From Opitutales bacterium (lineage in GTDB: Bacteria > Verrucomicrobiota > Verrucomicrobiia > Opitutales > Seribacteraceae), in assembly GCA_028042835.1 (NCBI GenBank), contig JAOFOL010000004.1:1-64000 (forward strand): 64,000 nucleotides of DNA, given 5' to 3'. Positions 37,941 to 47,134 of the stretch are shown piece by piece. Within the stretch, counting starts at the first letter, position 1; each line of letters starts with the position of its first letter. The position numbers were made by a program, and so were the translations under genes. The notes beneath the pieces were generated by a model. It worked only from the letters and a program-made list of their open reading frames with translations, was not told the origin of the DNA and did not search any database.

Positions 37941-37976
37941 TTCTTCTCCGTTCTTACTATCCCTTAAATTTTTATC

Positions 37977-38855
37977 ATGATAAAATCCCTTTTCTTCCTC
38001 ACCGCCCTTTTGGCGGGTGCTCTTACCATTTTATTGGCTGATGATCATCGAGAGCGTGAAAAAGAACGAGAAAGGGATGAGCCACGAAGAGAAGTTCGTG
38101 AAAAGCAGGAGAGAATGCATCGGGAATCCAGGGAGATTCATGAAGCGGTAAAAGCAGGAAAGATTTCTCACGAAGAGGGACGCCAGAAACTGGAGGTTCT
38201 TCAGCGAAGACATCACGAACACGAGAAAGAAGTCCACTGGAAACGAGTAAAAGAAGAAGTTGAGGGAGCCGTGCGTTCCGGTCGTATGACCCGTAAACAA
38301 GCGGATGCGGAATATGAGCGTATCAAAAGAAATCAAAAGCAGAAGGAAGAAGTTGCCAGAGAACTACACCATGAAATTGAGCAAGGAATGAGGGAGCTGC
38401 ATATAGCCGTTCGCGAGGGAGAGATCAGCGAGCAAGAGGCCCGAAGGGAAGGGGATGAACTGCGTCGTAACCTGGAGCGTGAAATTCATGCTGCTCATCG
38501 CCGGATTGATTTTGAAGCACAGGAGCAACGGATACACCAATCGGTCGAGGAGGGACGCATCAGCGAGGAGGATGGGGAGCGTCGCTTGGTAGAGATGCAT
38601 CGTAGAATGGAATCAGAAGAGAGAAGGATGGATGATCGGGATAGAGCAGTGCGTCGTCATCACGAGGAAAGAGAGCATCGTGAAGAACGCAGATATTGGG
38701 AGGATGAGGAGGAACTTTGGGAAAGGGTGGCTCAGGGGCTCAAGGCAGCGGTTCGTCTGGGAAGAATGTCCGAGGGCGAAGCCCGTGAAATTTGGGAAGA
38801 GTGGCGCAATCATGAAGAAGACGAAGATCATGAGCACGACCATGAGGAAGAGTAA
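37977..38855 (+). CDS. Secreted mixed-charge helical protein with five AVxxGxIS repeats
   Basis: The product is 292 aa. A signal peptide (MIKSLFFLTALLAGALTILLA) precedes an almost wholly charged helical chain (Glu, Arg, His, Lys). Five copies of a 22-residue unit are visible, at about residues 54, 95, 141, 186 and 255: IHEAVKAGKISHEEGRQKL, VEGAVRSGRMTRKQADAEY, LHIAVREGEISEQEARREG, IHQSVEEGRISEEDGERRL and LKAAVRLGRMSEGEAREIW. The unit resembles a helix-turn-helix hairpin of the SHOCT kind. The C-terminus is His/Asp/Glu rich (HEEDEDHEHDHEEE), a possible metal site. It is probably co-transcribed with the Cys-rich neighbour. Function unknown. Confidence 0.7.
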   Translation: MIKSLFFLTALLAGALTILLADDHREREKERERDEPRREVREKQERMHRESREIHEAVKAGKISHEEGRQKLEVLQRRHHEHEKEVHWKRVKEEVEGAVRSGRMTRKQADAEYERIKRNQKQKEEVARELHHEIEQGMRELHIAVREGEISEQEARREGDELRRNLEREIHAAHRRIDFEAQEQRIHQSVEEGRISEEDGERRLVEMHRRMESEERRMDDRDRAVRRHHEEREHREERRYWEDEEELWERVAQGLKAAVRLGRMSEGEAREIWEEWRNHEEDEDHEHDHEEE

Positions 38856-38894
38856 GTTTCTTCAAGCAACTTTTAATCAACCATAATCAAAAAT

Positions 38895-39683
38895 ATGAAT
38901 AGTAAATTCCTTAGATCCACCCTTGTTACCGTAGTCAGTTTATCTATAGCAGTTATTCTACATGCCGGGAAAAAGCCCGAAGAACAAAGTGGATACGATA
39001 AGAGTAAGGATGTTGGACTGAAAGCGCCTAACGGATCGGAGGTCCTCTTTGATGGTAGCATGAAATCAGTAAAGAAAAATTGGGAAATGTGGCCCAACAA
39101 GGATATGGATATCACTTGGAAAATTATGGATAACCCAAATGGGGATGGTAAGACTCTGATGACGGACGGAGGAAAAAAATGGGGAACCCATGACTTGGTG
39201 ACCAAGAAGAAATATTCCAGTTATGAAGGCCATGTTGAATTTATCATGATGGGATCCCGCGGCGACGGAAAACCAGATGGTTACACTAACAGTGGAGTTT
39301 ACATGCAGAACCGATACGAAATTCAGATCGAATCCCCGAAGGGAAAAAATATCGAAGACCCGTACAATTGGAAAATTGGCGGGCATGGGATCGCGGCTTT
39401 CTGTATGGATCGTGTCCCTGACCGGAACGCTTGGAGACCCAATGGACAATGGCATGCCTTTCATTTCATTTTTAAGGACGCGAAGTGGGATGGTGACAAA
39501 AAAGTTGCTAATGCCCGAGCCACGGTTTGGTGGAATGGAATCAAGGTTCATGACAACGCTGAGATTCAAAAAGCAAATGGTGGAATCAAGGTGACTTCGG
39601 TCCCCGGTGGGTTGAAGCTACAGGAGCATGGTCAGGATGTGCGCTATCGCAATGTCTGGATGATTGATATTGATAAAAGTTAG
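38895..39683 (+). CDS. DUF1080 family secreted protein
   Basis: The product is 262 aa with a signal peptide (LVTVVSLSIAVILHA). The NGSEVLFDGSMKSVKKNWEMW opening, YSSYEGHVEFIMMGSRGDGK, and SGVYMQNRYEIQIESP blocks are DUF1080 (a concanavalin-like beta-sandwich; some members are 3-keto-disaccharide hydrolases). It lies in the sulfatase and PSCyt1 zone, consistent with glycan processing or binding in the periplasm. Single domain, normal length. Confidence 0.85.
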   Translation: MNSKFLRSTLVTVVSLSIAVILHAGKKPEEQSGYDKSKDVGLKAPNGSEVLFDGSMKSVKKNWEMWPNKDMDITWKIMDNPNGDGKTLMTDGGKKWGTHDLVTKKKYSSYEGHVEFIMMGSRGDGKPDGYTNSGVYMQNRYEIQIESPKGKNIEDPYNWKIGGHGIAAFCMDRVPDRNAWRPNGQWHAFHFIFKDAKWDGDKKVANARATVWWNGIKVHDNAEIQKANGGIKVTSVPGGLKLQEHGQDVRYRNVWMIDIDKS

Positions 39684-39797
39684 TTCTTAATTTTTGTTTT
39701 AACCTGTTTTACCTTTTAGGTCTGCTAATAAGAAGCCTACATTATAGTTCTTAAATAGTTATTGAATTGCTTGAAATAATTTTTAAATTTTCGGGTT

Positions 39798-40844
39798 ATG
39801 AAACTTTTAAAATTTTGTACATTTGCTCTGCTTCCATTGATAGTTTGTAGTTTTCTTTTATCTAAAACAGCGTCTCTTAAAGTTTACAGTGCCTTGATTG
39901 ATTACGAAGTTTTTTTTCAAGATGAAGATGTTTCAATTTTAAGTTATAATCTTATTGATCCGGGGATTTTAAGTAATGAAGTCAAAGTCTCAGGTAGTAT
40001 GACTATAGACGGTGTTTACACTACATTTACAGGCCAATTTACTTCTCCTTACAGTACTAAGGATAATAATTCCAATGGTATATATGATTTCTTTGAAGTA
40101 GGAGAGAATTTTAGCATGGATTTAACTGGGTCTGCTTCATACTCATTGCAGGGATACGGGAATTTTAGTGCAAATCTTTATGCAAATGTTCAGCGAATTT
40201 ATGGGCAGCATGCATTTACTTTGAATGAAACTGTTACTATACAGAGTTCAAATATAGAGGGAATTTATGCTGGTCAGACTGAATCCATATCTGAAAAGCT
40301 AAATGCAGTTCATGCTTTGGGGACTATTACTTACGATGAGAATGCAGGAACTTACTCATATTATTTAGGCTATCATGGAACGACTGGCTCCGCTTCAGGT
40401 AGTGGCACTTATTCTGTAAACTCTGATTCCTCTATCACACTTTCCGAAATGTCATTCCCGAGTATTGGTGATAGCTCCTTTGCTTCTTCTTTTCCGGTCT
40501 TATCAAAGAAAACATTGTCTAGCTCCTTGACTGTCCCTTTTGTCAGTGGAAATAAATTTCATGTAATGACACAAATTGAAAATGCACCATTTTACTTAGT
40601 TATAGAGGATGACAACGATGCTAACAGTGATGGTAAGCCCGATTTACTTAGGACGACATCGCAGGAATTACAGTCCCTTAATTTAAGCGGTTGGAATTAT
40701 CATATTTGGCCATGGGTATTCAATTCATCCGATGATAATTGGCTTTACTATTACAGAAGCGGGGACGATTGGCTGGTCTGGAGAAATAAAACTAGTACTT
40801 GGTTGAAGTTTGATGCTAATAATGGGTTATGGGTTTCGAATTAA
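39798..40844 (+). CDS. Secreted protein of unknown function, Trp-rich C-terminus
   Basis: The product is 348 aa with a signal peptide (LLKFCTFALLPLIVCSFLLS). The body is Ser/Tyr/Thr rich beta-type sequence without recognised domains. Near residue 274 there is a calcium-loop-like DDNDANSDGKPDL, followed by a Trp-rich end (GWNYHIWPWVFNSSDDNWLY, then GDDWLVWRNKTSTWLKFD) like C-terminal segments of many verrucomicrobial exported proteins. The gene is clearly more AT-rich than its neighbours, which may mean recent acquisition. A surface role is likely; the function is unknown. Confidence 0.6.
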   Translation: MKLLKFCTFALLPLIVCSFLLSKTASLKVYSALIDYEVFFQDEDVSILSYNLIDPGILSNEVKVSGSMTIDGVYTTFTGQFTSPYSTKDNNSNGIYDFFEVGENFSMDLTGSASYSLQGYGNFSANLYANVQRIYGQHAFTLNETVTIQSSNIEGIYAGQTESISEKLNAVHALGTITYDENAGTYSYYLGYHGTTGSASGSGTYSVNSDSSITLSEMSFPSIGDSSFASSFPVLSKKTLSSSLTVPFVSGNKFHVMTQIENAPFYLVIEDDNDANSDGKPDLLRTTSQELQSLNLSGWNYHIWPWVFNSSDDNWLYYYRSGDDWLVWRNKTSTWLKFDANNGLWVSN

Positions 40845-40888
40845 TATGTTAAGGCAAAAAGTTTAAAAAGCGTTATCGAGTAAGTGTA

Positions 40889-41824
40889 ATGAAATCTTCT
40901 CTTTTTATTTATATCATCGCAGTGACAAGATTATTGGATGTTAGTGCTGAGGTAAAACATCGGATCTCCTATTACAAGAATGGGGAAATTCATGTTAATC
41001 AATTGGGGCAACCTGATAAGAAGCCGCTCACTACTGGACATTGGGATTTCAAACCCTCCTGGTCAAAGACCGGAGACAAATTGGTGTTCTTTCGTAGGTA
41101 TGTGAACGCTCCGGAGGTCTGGAATTGGAAAACGGCTATTTGTATTATCAATGCCGATGGTACCGGATTTCATCAAATTACGGATGCCAAGAAGACGAAT
41201 TTTAATCAGACCTGGACCCGGGACGGAAGTAATCGACCGATTTGGAACCGGAGGAACCCAAGTGGGAAGGGGTATCATGTGATGATCAGCGAGATCGGAG
41301 CAAAACCTGGCGATGGGACCGCATTGACCAGTGATGGTTATCATACCTGGGTATACACCTGCCTAACCGATGGCAGAGTATTGGTTAATCATGTTCCGCC
41401 AAATGAAAGTAGGGGATATTATCTGATGAGTTTCGGAAACAATGAAAAACCGAAATTTGAAAAAATCGAATGCGAGTTGGCGAAGAAGGGATACCTGGAT
41501 CGTCTGAGCCTTTCGGTGGATGAAAAGAAAATATGTTTTGAGTTTCAGAAAGGATTTAAGCGGAAAGTACCGGGTAGAGTCCTGTATCTTGCTGATTTTG
41601 ATAGGGAGAAGAGAGTGATTTTCAATTTCAAACCGATTGCCAATCAGGATGAAAAGCCTGCATGGTTTGCCTACCCCAGGTGGACCCGTGATCAAACCGG
41701 TATCGTCTACCATGCAGCTAAATCGCTTTATCTTTATGATTTGAAAACGGGGGAGACCACCAAGGTTTCAACCGATCCCAAGGGGGACTACCGTTATCCG
41801 CACGGCGAAGCGACGCCTAAATAA
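40889..41824 (+). CDS. Exported TolB-like (PD40) beta-propeller protein
   Basis: The product is 311 aa with a short signal peptide ending near residue 20. Repeated blade motifs are visible, e.g. HWDFKPSWSKTGDKLVFFRR, AICIINADGTGFHQIT and YPRWTRDQTGIVYHAAKSLY, typical of WD40-like PD40 repeats in TolB-related propellers. In PVC bacteria such proteins occur near sulfatases. It ends 10 bp from the convergent sulfatase gene. No catalytic residues can be named. Confidence 0.72.
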   Translation: MKSSLFIYIIAVTRLLDVSAEVKHRISYYKNGEIHVNQLGQPDKKPLTTGHWDFKPSWSKTGDKLVFFRRYVNAPEVWNWKTAICIINADGTGFHQITDAKKTNFNQTWTRDGSNRPIWNRRNPSGKGYHVMISEIGAKPGDGTALTSDGYHTWVYTCLTDGRVLVNHVPPNESRGYYLMSFGNNEKPKFEKIECELAKKGYLDRLSLSVDEKKICFEFQKGFKRKVPGRVLYLADFDREKRVIFNFKPIANQDEKPAWFAYPRWTRDQTGIVYHAAKSLYLYDLKTGETTKVSTDPKGDYRYPHGEATPK

Positions 41825-41833
41825 ATATCTGTT

Positions 41834-43171
41834 TTACTTCTGCCACGGCATGTCACCTGACTTTTGCAGGTGCACCATGAGTTTGCTGATCAATTTGCGG
41901 GCGACAGGATGGTTAGCAGGCATGGGATTCTGCTCGGCGGGGTCCTCTTTTAAGTTGACCAGTTGCATCGGTTCGAAGGGATGATTTTGGAGGAGCTTCC
42001 AGTCGCCCTCGCGGATGGCATAGTACGCTCGTCCCTGATAGCGAAAATTTCCTTCCCTGCGTACCCAGATCAGGGTGCGGTTGGGATCGCCTTTTTTTCC
42101 GTTCAGCCAAATAGGAGCCAGGCTTTTTCCTTCGATTTCATTCTTCACTTCTATACCGGCGATCTCGGCATAGGTAGGAAATAAATCCATCGTTACACCC
42201 AATTCATCTGTCTCCTGAATGGTTATTTTGCCGGGCCAGACTGCACAGGTGGGGACACGGATTCCACCTTCCCAGTGTTCCTGCTTGCCTCCGCGCCAGG
42301 GATCATTGGTGGCAGCATGGGGAATAGAGCCTCCATTATCGGACGAGAAAGTAATCAGGGTATCCTTGGCAATTCCGAGTTTTTTGACCGCATCTAAAAC
42401 CTTGCCAATTTCATGATCCATGTGCTCGACAAATGCCACATTGGTTGCCCGCTTAAGATCCAGTTGAGGTTCTCTTTTTTGGACTTTCTTCAGCCAGTCT
42501 TCAGGTGGTTGTATTGGGAAGTGGGGTGCGTTGTAGGCTAGGTATAAAAAGAAGGGCTTTGATTTGTCAGCAGCTTGTTTCTTGATGTAATCAATGGCCC
42601 ATCGGCTGAATATCTCAGTGGCGTGACCCTTGGGGGTAATGGTCTTTTTGTTTAGACGCATCCAATTGATCCCTCCACGAAGGTGGGTCCAGTAATCATC
42701 CATCATGTCGCCGAGGAAACCATGGAAAAAAGTAAACCCACGATCATTAGGCAGGTTGGGTTCCTCATAGCCGAGATGCCATTTTCCAACCATGCCGGTA
42801 TGATAACCAGCCTGGTTCATAAGCTCGGGAAGGGTCGGGCCGGTAGGGTTGAAATACCCCCAGTTGGATTCCGGATTCTGACGGATAACCCCGGGTGCAC
42901 CCACCAGATCGGGATAGCGGCCGGTCAAAAGGGACGCACGGGTGGGCGTGCAAACCGTACAGTTCGCATAGAATTGATTCATCCGCATGCCTGAGTTCAT
43001 TAACTTATCAATGGCTGGCGTCTTGATATCTTTTCCCCCGAAAGAGGATAGATCGCTGTATCCAAGATCATCGACCAGAATGCAGACAATGTTAGGCCTT
43101 TTTTCACCACTTATGGTGCAAAGACAGATGAGTATGAGGAAAGATGTGAAAAGGAGACGAATAGATATCAT
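41834..43171 (-). CDS. Exported arylsulfatase
   Basis: The product is 445 aa from the ATG at 43171 (MISIRLLFTSFLILICLCTISG), a better signal peptide than the track start 12 codons upstream. RPNIVCILVDDLGYSDLSSFG is followed by the formylglycine site Cys74 in VCTPTRASLLTGRYP. HTGMVGKWHLGYEEPNLPND and TFSSDNGG complete the type I sulfatase core. Of the five sulfatases it is the closest to the widespread periplasmic S1 arylsulfatases. It lies next to the minus-strand DUF1501/PSCyt1 pair, 63 bp downstream of the DUF1501 gene and on the same strand, so the three may form one operon. Confidence 0.92.
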   Translation of the reverse strand: MISIRLLFTSFLILICLCTISGEKRPNIVCILVDDLGYSDLSSFGGKDIKTPAIDKLMNSGMRMNQFYANCTVCTPTRASLLTGRYPDLVGAPGVIRQNPESNWGYFNPTGPTLPELMNQAGYHTGMVGKWHLGYEEPNLPNDRGFTFFHGFLGDMMDDYWTHLRGGINWMRLNKKTITPKGHATEIFSRWAIDYIKKQAADKSKPFFLYLAYNAPHFPIQPPEDWLKKVQKREPQLDLKRATNVAFVEHMDHEIGKVLDAVKKLGIAKDTLITFSSDNGGSIPHAATNDPWRGGKQEHWEGGIRVPTCAVWPGKITIQETDELGVTMDLFPTYAEIAGIEVKNEIEGKSLAPIWLNGKKGDPNRTLIWVRREGNFRYQGRAYYAIREGDWKLLQNHPFEPMQLVNLKEDPAEQNPMPANHPVARKLISKLMVHLQKSGDMPWQK

Positions 43172-43233
43172 GTTACCATCTATGAATTTCCTTCGCCCGA
43201 AGGGCAAGGATTAGCTGGAGGGGGCAAAGATTT

Positions 43234-44673
43234 TTACGCGAAGATGTCGGTGGCCGCTTTACCAATTCCGTCCTTGGTCGCATAGAAAGGGCGTTTTTCT
43301 ACCTCGTAGGCAGTCTTGGGATTGATGCCCATAGCCGTGTAGATCGTGGCATGGAGATCTTCGATGGATACAGGGTTTTCGATTGCCATCAAGGGTCGTT
43401 CATCTGCAGTCTTACCATAAACGAACCCTTTCTTAACTCCGCCTCCCCACATCATCACACTGGTTCCTCCGGTGAAGTGGCGGTGTAACCCGTAGTGTTT
43501 CATTTCCTGCAGCTTTTCGGTTTTGGCGCGGGATTGATCCTTTGCAGTCGAACCGGGAACTCCTTCAATCATCATGTCCCGGCTGAATTCACTGGCGAGA
43601 ATGACAAGTGTTCTGTCCAAAAGTCCGCGTTCTTCCAAATCGAGAATCAACTGGGCTATGGGTTTGTCCACTTCCTTTTTCATCCGAGCCTGGGTGGTGT
43701 GTCCATTTTCGTGGTGATCCCAGTGCAGAAAGGGAACATATTCGGTGGTTACTTCGATAAAGCGAGAACCTTCCTCAGCTAACCGTCGTGCCAGGAGACA
43801 TCCCCTGCCAAAACGGGAATCACCATACTTGGCGTATGAATCCTTGGGCTCGAGAGTCAGATCAAACGCATTTTTCTCCTTGGATTGCAGGAGGCGGTGA
43901 GCGGACTCCATCGAGCGAAGCATGGATTCACGCTGGAAATCGCTCATCAATTCACGGTTTGGGTTTTGATCAAGCAGTTTCTTAAAGTGTTTATAACGGT
44001 TGGAGAACCTACCGGGTTCCATACCTGCCGGAGGTTGCACGGATTTAACAGCCTGTTCAGGGTAGGGTAGGTTCATCGGTCCGAATTCAGAACCGAAGAA
44101 TCCAGCGGTGGTGAAAGCCTTAAGTTCTTCTTTTTCTCCCACCCCTTCCAAACGCTGACCAATATTAATGAACGGAGGAACGACTTCATTTTTTGGCCCG
44201 AGCACCTTGGCCATCCATGCCCCGAGGTGAGGAGCCGCCACGGTGATGGGGGGAACATATCCAGTGTGCCAGTGATATTGGTGCCGGGAGTGAAGGATCG
44301 AACCCAGATCGGGTTGGACGGCGGAACGGATCAAGGTGCCCCGATCCATGACCTGGGCAATATTTTCCAGCCCCTCGGATATTTGCAAGCCATCCACATT
44401 GGTGTCGATTGCCGGAAAGGTGCTGAGGATTTTGTTCACATCCAATCCCTTTTCAAAGGGATGGTATCTTTTGGGGTCAAAGGTATCAGGAGCCGCCATT
44501 CCACCGGCCATCCAAATCAAGATGCAGGAATCCGCCTTGGCTGCAGGGTGGATGATGTCCTCATTACCCCATGCCTGTGTACCATTGGTGGCAAGGGCAG
44601 CGGTGGAGGCGAGCCCGAGTTGTTTTAAAAAATCACGTCGTTGTATAGATTCTGGAATATTCATAATCTGCAT
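43234..44673 (-). CDS. DUF1501 family exported protein
   Basis: The product is 479 aa (ATG 44673; ATG 44664 is also possible). The Tat motif QRRDFLKQLGLASTAALA is clear. ADSCILIWMAGGMAAPDTFDPKRYHPFEKG and LEERGLLDRTLVILASEFSRD are DUF1501 landmarks. It is the second member of this family in the window and belongs to another subgroup than the one at 31323. It starts 4 bp after the PSCyt1/DUF1549 gene, so the pair is co-translated. Activity unknown. Confidence 0.9.
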   Translation of the reverse strand: MQIMNIPESIQRRDFLKQLGLASTAALATNGTQAWGNEDIIHPAAKADSCILIWMAGGMAAPDTFDPKRYHPFEKGLDVNKILSTFPAIDTNVDGLQISEGLENIAQVMDRGTLIRSAVQPDLGSILHSRHQYHWHTGYVPPITVAAPHLGAWMAKVLGPKNEVVPPFINIGQRLEGVGEKEELKAFTTAGFFGSEFGPMNLPYPEQAVKSVQPPAGMEPGRFSNRYKHFKKLLDQNPNRELMSDFQRESMLRSMESAHRLLQSKEKNAFDLTLEPKDSYAKYGDSRFGRGCLLARRLAEEGSRFIEVTTEYVPFLHWDHHENGHTTQARMKKEVDKPIAQLILDLEERGLLDRTLVILASEFSRDMMIEGVPGSTAKDQSRAKTEKLQEMKHYGLHRHFTGGTSVMMWGGGVKKGFVYGKTADERPLMAIENPVSIEDLHATIYTAMGINPKTAYEVEKRPFYATKDGIGKAATDIFA

Positions 44674-44677
44674 TTAA

Positions 44678-47050
44678 TTAGCGGATGATTTGAAAGTCTG
44701 GTTGCATGAAGACAAGCCAAAGTAAGTCTTCCACCTGTTGAGTGTCTTTGGGATCGGTCATTACAGAAGCGATGATTTGTTCCTCGCCGTTAGTGGGAAG
44801 ACGGCCAAGGGTATGCTCGTAAAGCCAGTTGATAAATTGCTGACTATTGGTTGCCTTGGCCTTCAAGTTATTTGCTCCCTCATTTAAATATTTGGAAAGG
44901 ATTGCCCCGTTGGCCAAATCAATGGCCTGTAACATGGTGAGCTCTGCAGGGCGGGAAGTGACCACCTGGTCGCGGTGGGGGCGGCCAAGAGAACGCATCA
45001 AAAAGTCATTTTTGACTAGGGCAGCCCGTACGGACGGCCCATCAAAGGCACTTTGGCCCGGTTTAGTAGGTATGGCTTGGTCGAGAATGCGTTTCCAGGG
45101 GCCGGCACCGTACTTGTGAAATGCCTTGGCAGGGATCCATTTCTTATCCTGCTGCACTTCCCAGTTTTGATCCGTACCCAGGATGTTTGCGTCTTTTTCT
45201 TTGCCAAAGGAAAATTGTGCGATGAATCCGGATCCACCCCCAAACATTTCAGCATTTACTTCAATCAGGTTTTTTCCTGCTTTGAAAAAGTCCGAAACTT
45301 CATGATAAGCGGGCCGGGTCCATTCTCTCGAAGATGTGACAAATTTTCCATTTACCCGAAGGCTGAATGCATTGTCACAGGTTGCAAGCAGGGAGGTGAA
45401 TGCGGGTTGTTTTTCAAGGTCAATTGATGTGCGCAATTTGATCTTACGGGTCTGGGGATCCGGTGCCCATATCCATTTTGCGGTAATTTTTTCAATCTCT
45501 GGCAAATCTTTGGATTCGGAGACTAAACGGGGTGTAGTTTTGGGTGATCGGTCCACCTTCGCTTCCGGTTGGTTGGGATTAGTTCCGGTAACCTGCCATA
45601 TTGTATCCATTAACTGTTCAGCAGTCATTCGCTTGGGCACGGGGCCTTTGTAAACATACTCCTCGCCGGGTAAGGATTCGAGCCGGTCAGTTTGTGATCC
45701 GTACGCCTCGGAGGTGAGCACAAATTTGAGAAATTTTCTCAAATCATATCCGTCCTTGGCAAATTGAATGGCCAGGAAATCAAGTAGATCCTCGCTCCAT
45801 GGCTTGGTGTGCATTGCATCGACCGGGTGGACGATTCCACGCCCCATCAACTGGGCCCAGATACGATTAACAATAGTACGGGTAAAGCGTCCGTTATCTG
45901 GATGGGTCATCAGCTTAGCCAATTGTTTGAGACGTTCGTTTTTATTCGCCTTGGGATCGATCTGGCCGATCTCAGGGAACATCCACTTAGGGGTGGCCAT
46001 CTTTCCAGTAGGAATGTCGCATCTTTCGAGTTCAAGAGGTTCTTCTGAAAAAACTGCAGCCAGGTCGTAGGCTTCCTGAAGTGTCCAGCGATCAATAAAG
46101 CTATCATGGCAACTAGCACATTTCATATTAATTCCCAGAAATACCTGAGAAACATTCTGGGCAAACTGCATGTCCCGGGTCTGGCTGGCATTGACGCTTC
46201 CCCGCCATTTGATTCCGTTAATAAACCCGGCTGCGTCCGGCTTGGCATCGATCAGTTCCCGGGTCATTTGATCATAGGGCATATTTCCCTTCAGTGCATT
46301 ATAGAGCCAAGTGGTTATCTGTTTGCGCCCGCCGGTAATGAACCCAGTGCCAGTATAATCATTACGTAGTAAATCATTCCAAAAGGTTAGCCAATGGTCT
46401 GCGTAGGAGACATCCTCGGCAAGCAGTTGATCGATCAGTTGTGTCTTTTTATCGGAGGATTTGTTGTGAATGAAAACGTTTAATTGTTCAGGGGTGGGCA
46501 GGATGCCAATAATGTCGAGGTAGGCACGACGTACGAAAGTCCGGTCTGGTGCAACTGTAGGAAGATTTATTTTTTTGTCTTCGAGGTAGTTGTCGAGAAT
46601 TCGGTCGATGGGATGGGTACGCTTGTTGATTGGTTTGGGAAGCTTAACAATCCTTGGTTTCATTTTGGGTTCCCACCCGGAAGAACCGAGAGTGATCGCA
46701 TCATCCCAGACCATGCCTTCCTTTACCCATTGTTTAAGAATTTTTATTTCATCGGGAGAGACTTCCGGTCCTTTGGGGGGCATCCGTTCGCCCAGATCGG
46801 TGGAGGCGGTAAGTTCCAAAAAATAACTGTCTTCAATACTTCCAGGTACGGCCACTTCTCCGCCTTCACCGCCCGCCAAAAACTCCGCTCTCGTATTCAT
46901 GGAGAGTCCACCTTTCTTTTTTCCGTCAGTGTGGCACTCGGCACAATTCTTTTTGAGGATGGGCATCACCTGATGCACGAAATCAATCTTTGCACTCAGA
47001 AAGAGAGGCGAGAAAAAGGGGAGTAGTAGAAGTATGGGAGGAAAGTTCAT
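44678..47050 (-). CDS. PSCyt1-DUF1549-DUF1553 protein with beta-sandwich insert
   Basis: The product is 790 aa with signal peptide ILLLLPFFSPLFLSA. Order of domains: PSCyt1 with haem motif CAECH (VMPILKKNCAECHTDGKKKGGLSM region), DUF1549 (RTFVRRAYLDIIGILPTPEQL, with CASCHDSF as a second CxxCH), DUF1553 (RFTRTIVNRIWAQLMGRGIV), then a jelly-roll-like domain near residues 520-650 (AKWIWAPDPQTRKIKLRTSI; LRVNGKFVTSS) similar to the N-terminal sandwich of rhamnosidases, and a short DUF1553 tail. It differs from the copy at 28273 in the type and place of the inserted domain. It is transcribed divergently from the isomerase-like gene. Confidence 0.88.
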   Translation of the reverse strand: MNFPPILLLLPFFSPLFLSAKIDFVHQVMPILKKNCAECHTDGKKKGGLSMNTRAEFLAGGEGGEVAVPGSIEDSYFLELTASTDLGERMPPKGPEVSPDEIKILKQWVKEGMVWDDAITLGSSGWEPKMKPRIVKLPKPINKRTHPIDRILDNYLEDKKINLPTVAPDRTFVRRAYLDIIGILPTPEQLNVFIHNKSSDKKTQLIDQLLAEDVSYADHWLTFWNDLLRNDYTGTGFITGGRKQITTWLYNALKGNMPYDQMTRELIDAKPDAAGFINGIKWRGSVNASQTRDMQFAQNVSQVFLGINMKCASCHDSFIDRWTLQEAYDLAAVFSEEPLELERCDIPTGKMATPKWMFPEIGQIDPKANKNERLKQLAKLMTHPDNGRFTRTIVNRIWAQLMGRGIVHPVDAMHTKPWSEDLLDFLAIQFAKDGYDLRKFLKFVLTSEAYGSQTDRLESLPGEEYVYKGPVPKRMTAEQLMDTIWQVTGTNPNQPEAKVDRSPKTTPRLVSESKDLPEIEKITAKWIWAPDPQTRKIKLRTSIDLEKQPAFTSLLATCDNAFSLRVNGKFVTSSREWTRPAYHEVSDFFKAGKNLIEVNAEMFGGGSGFIAQFSFGKEKDANILGTDQNWEVQQDKKWIPAKAFHKYGAGPWKRILDQAIPTKPGQSAFDGPSVRAALVKNDFLMRSLGRPHRDQVVTSRPAELTMLQAIDLANGAILSKYLNEGANNLKAKATNSQQFINWLYEHTLGRLPTNGEEQIIASVMTDPKDTQQVEDLLWLVFMQPDFQIIR

Positions 47051-47134
47051 ATAACTTAAAAGTAGATACTTAATTATTAATTATCTAATCATTAAGGGCA
47101 AAATATTTTTTTAAGATTCGGGCTTTCTTTTTTG

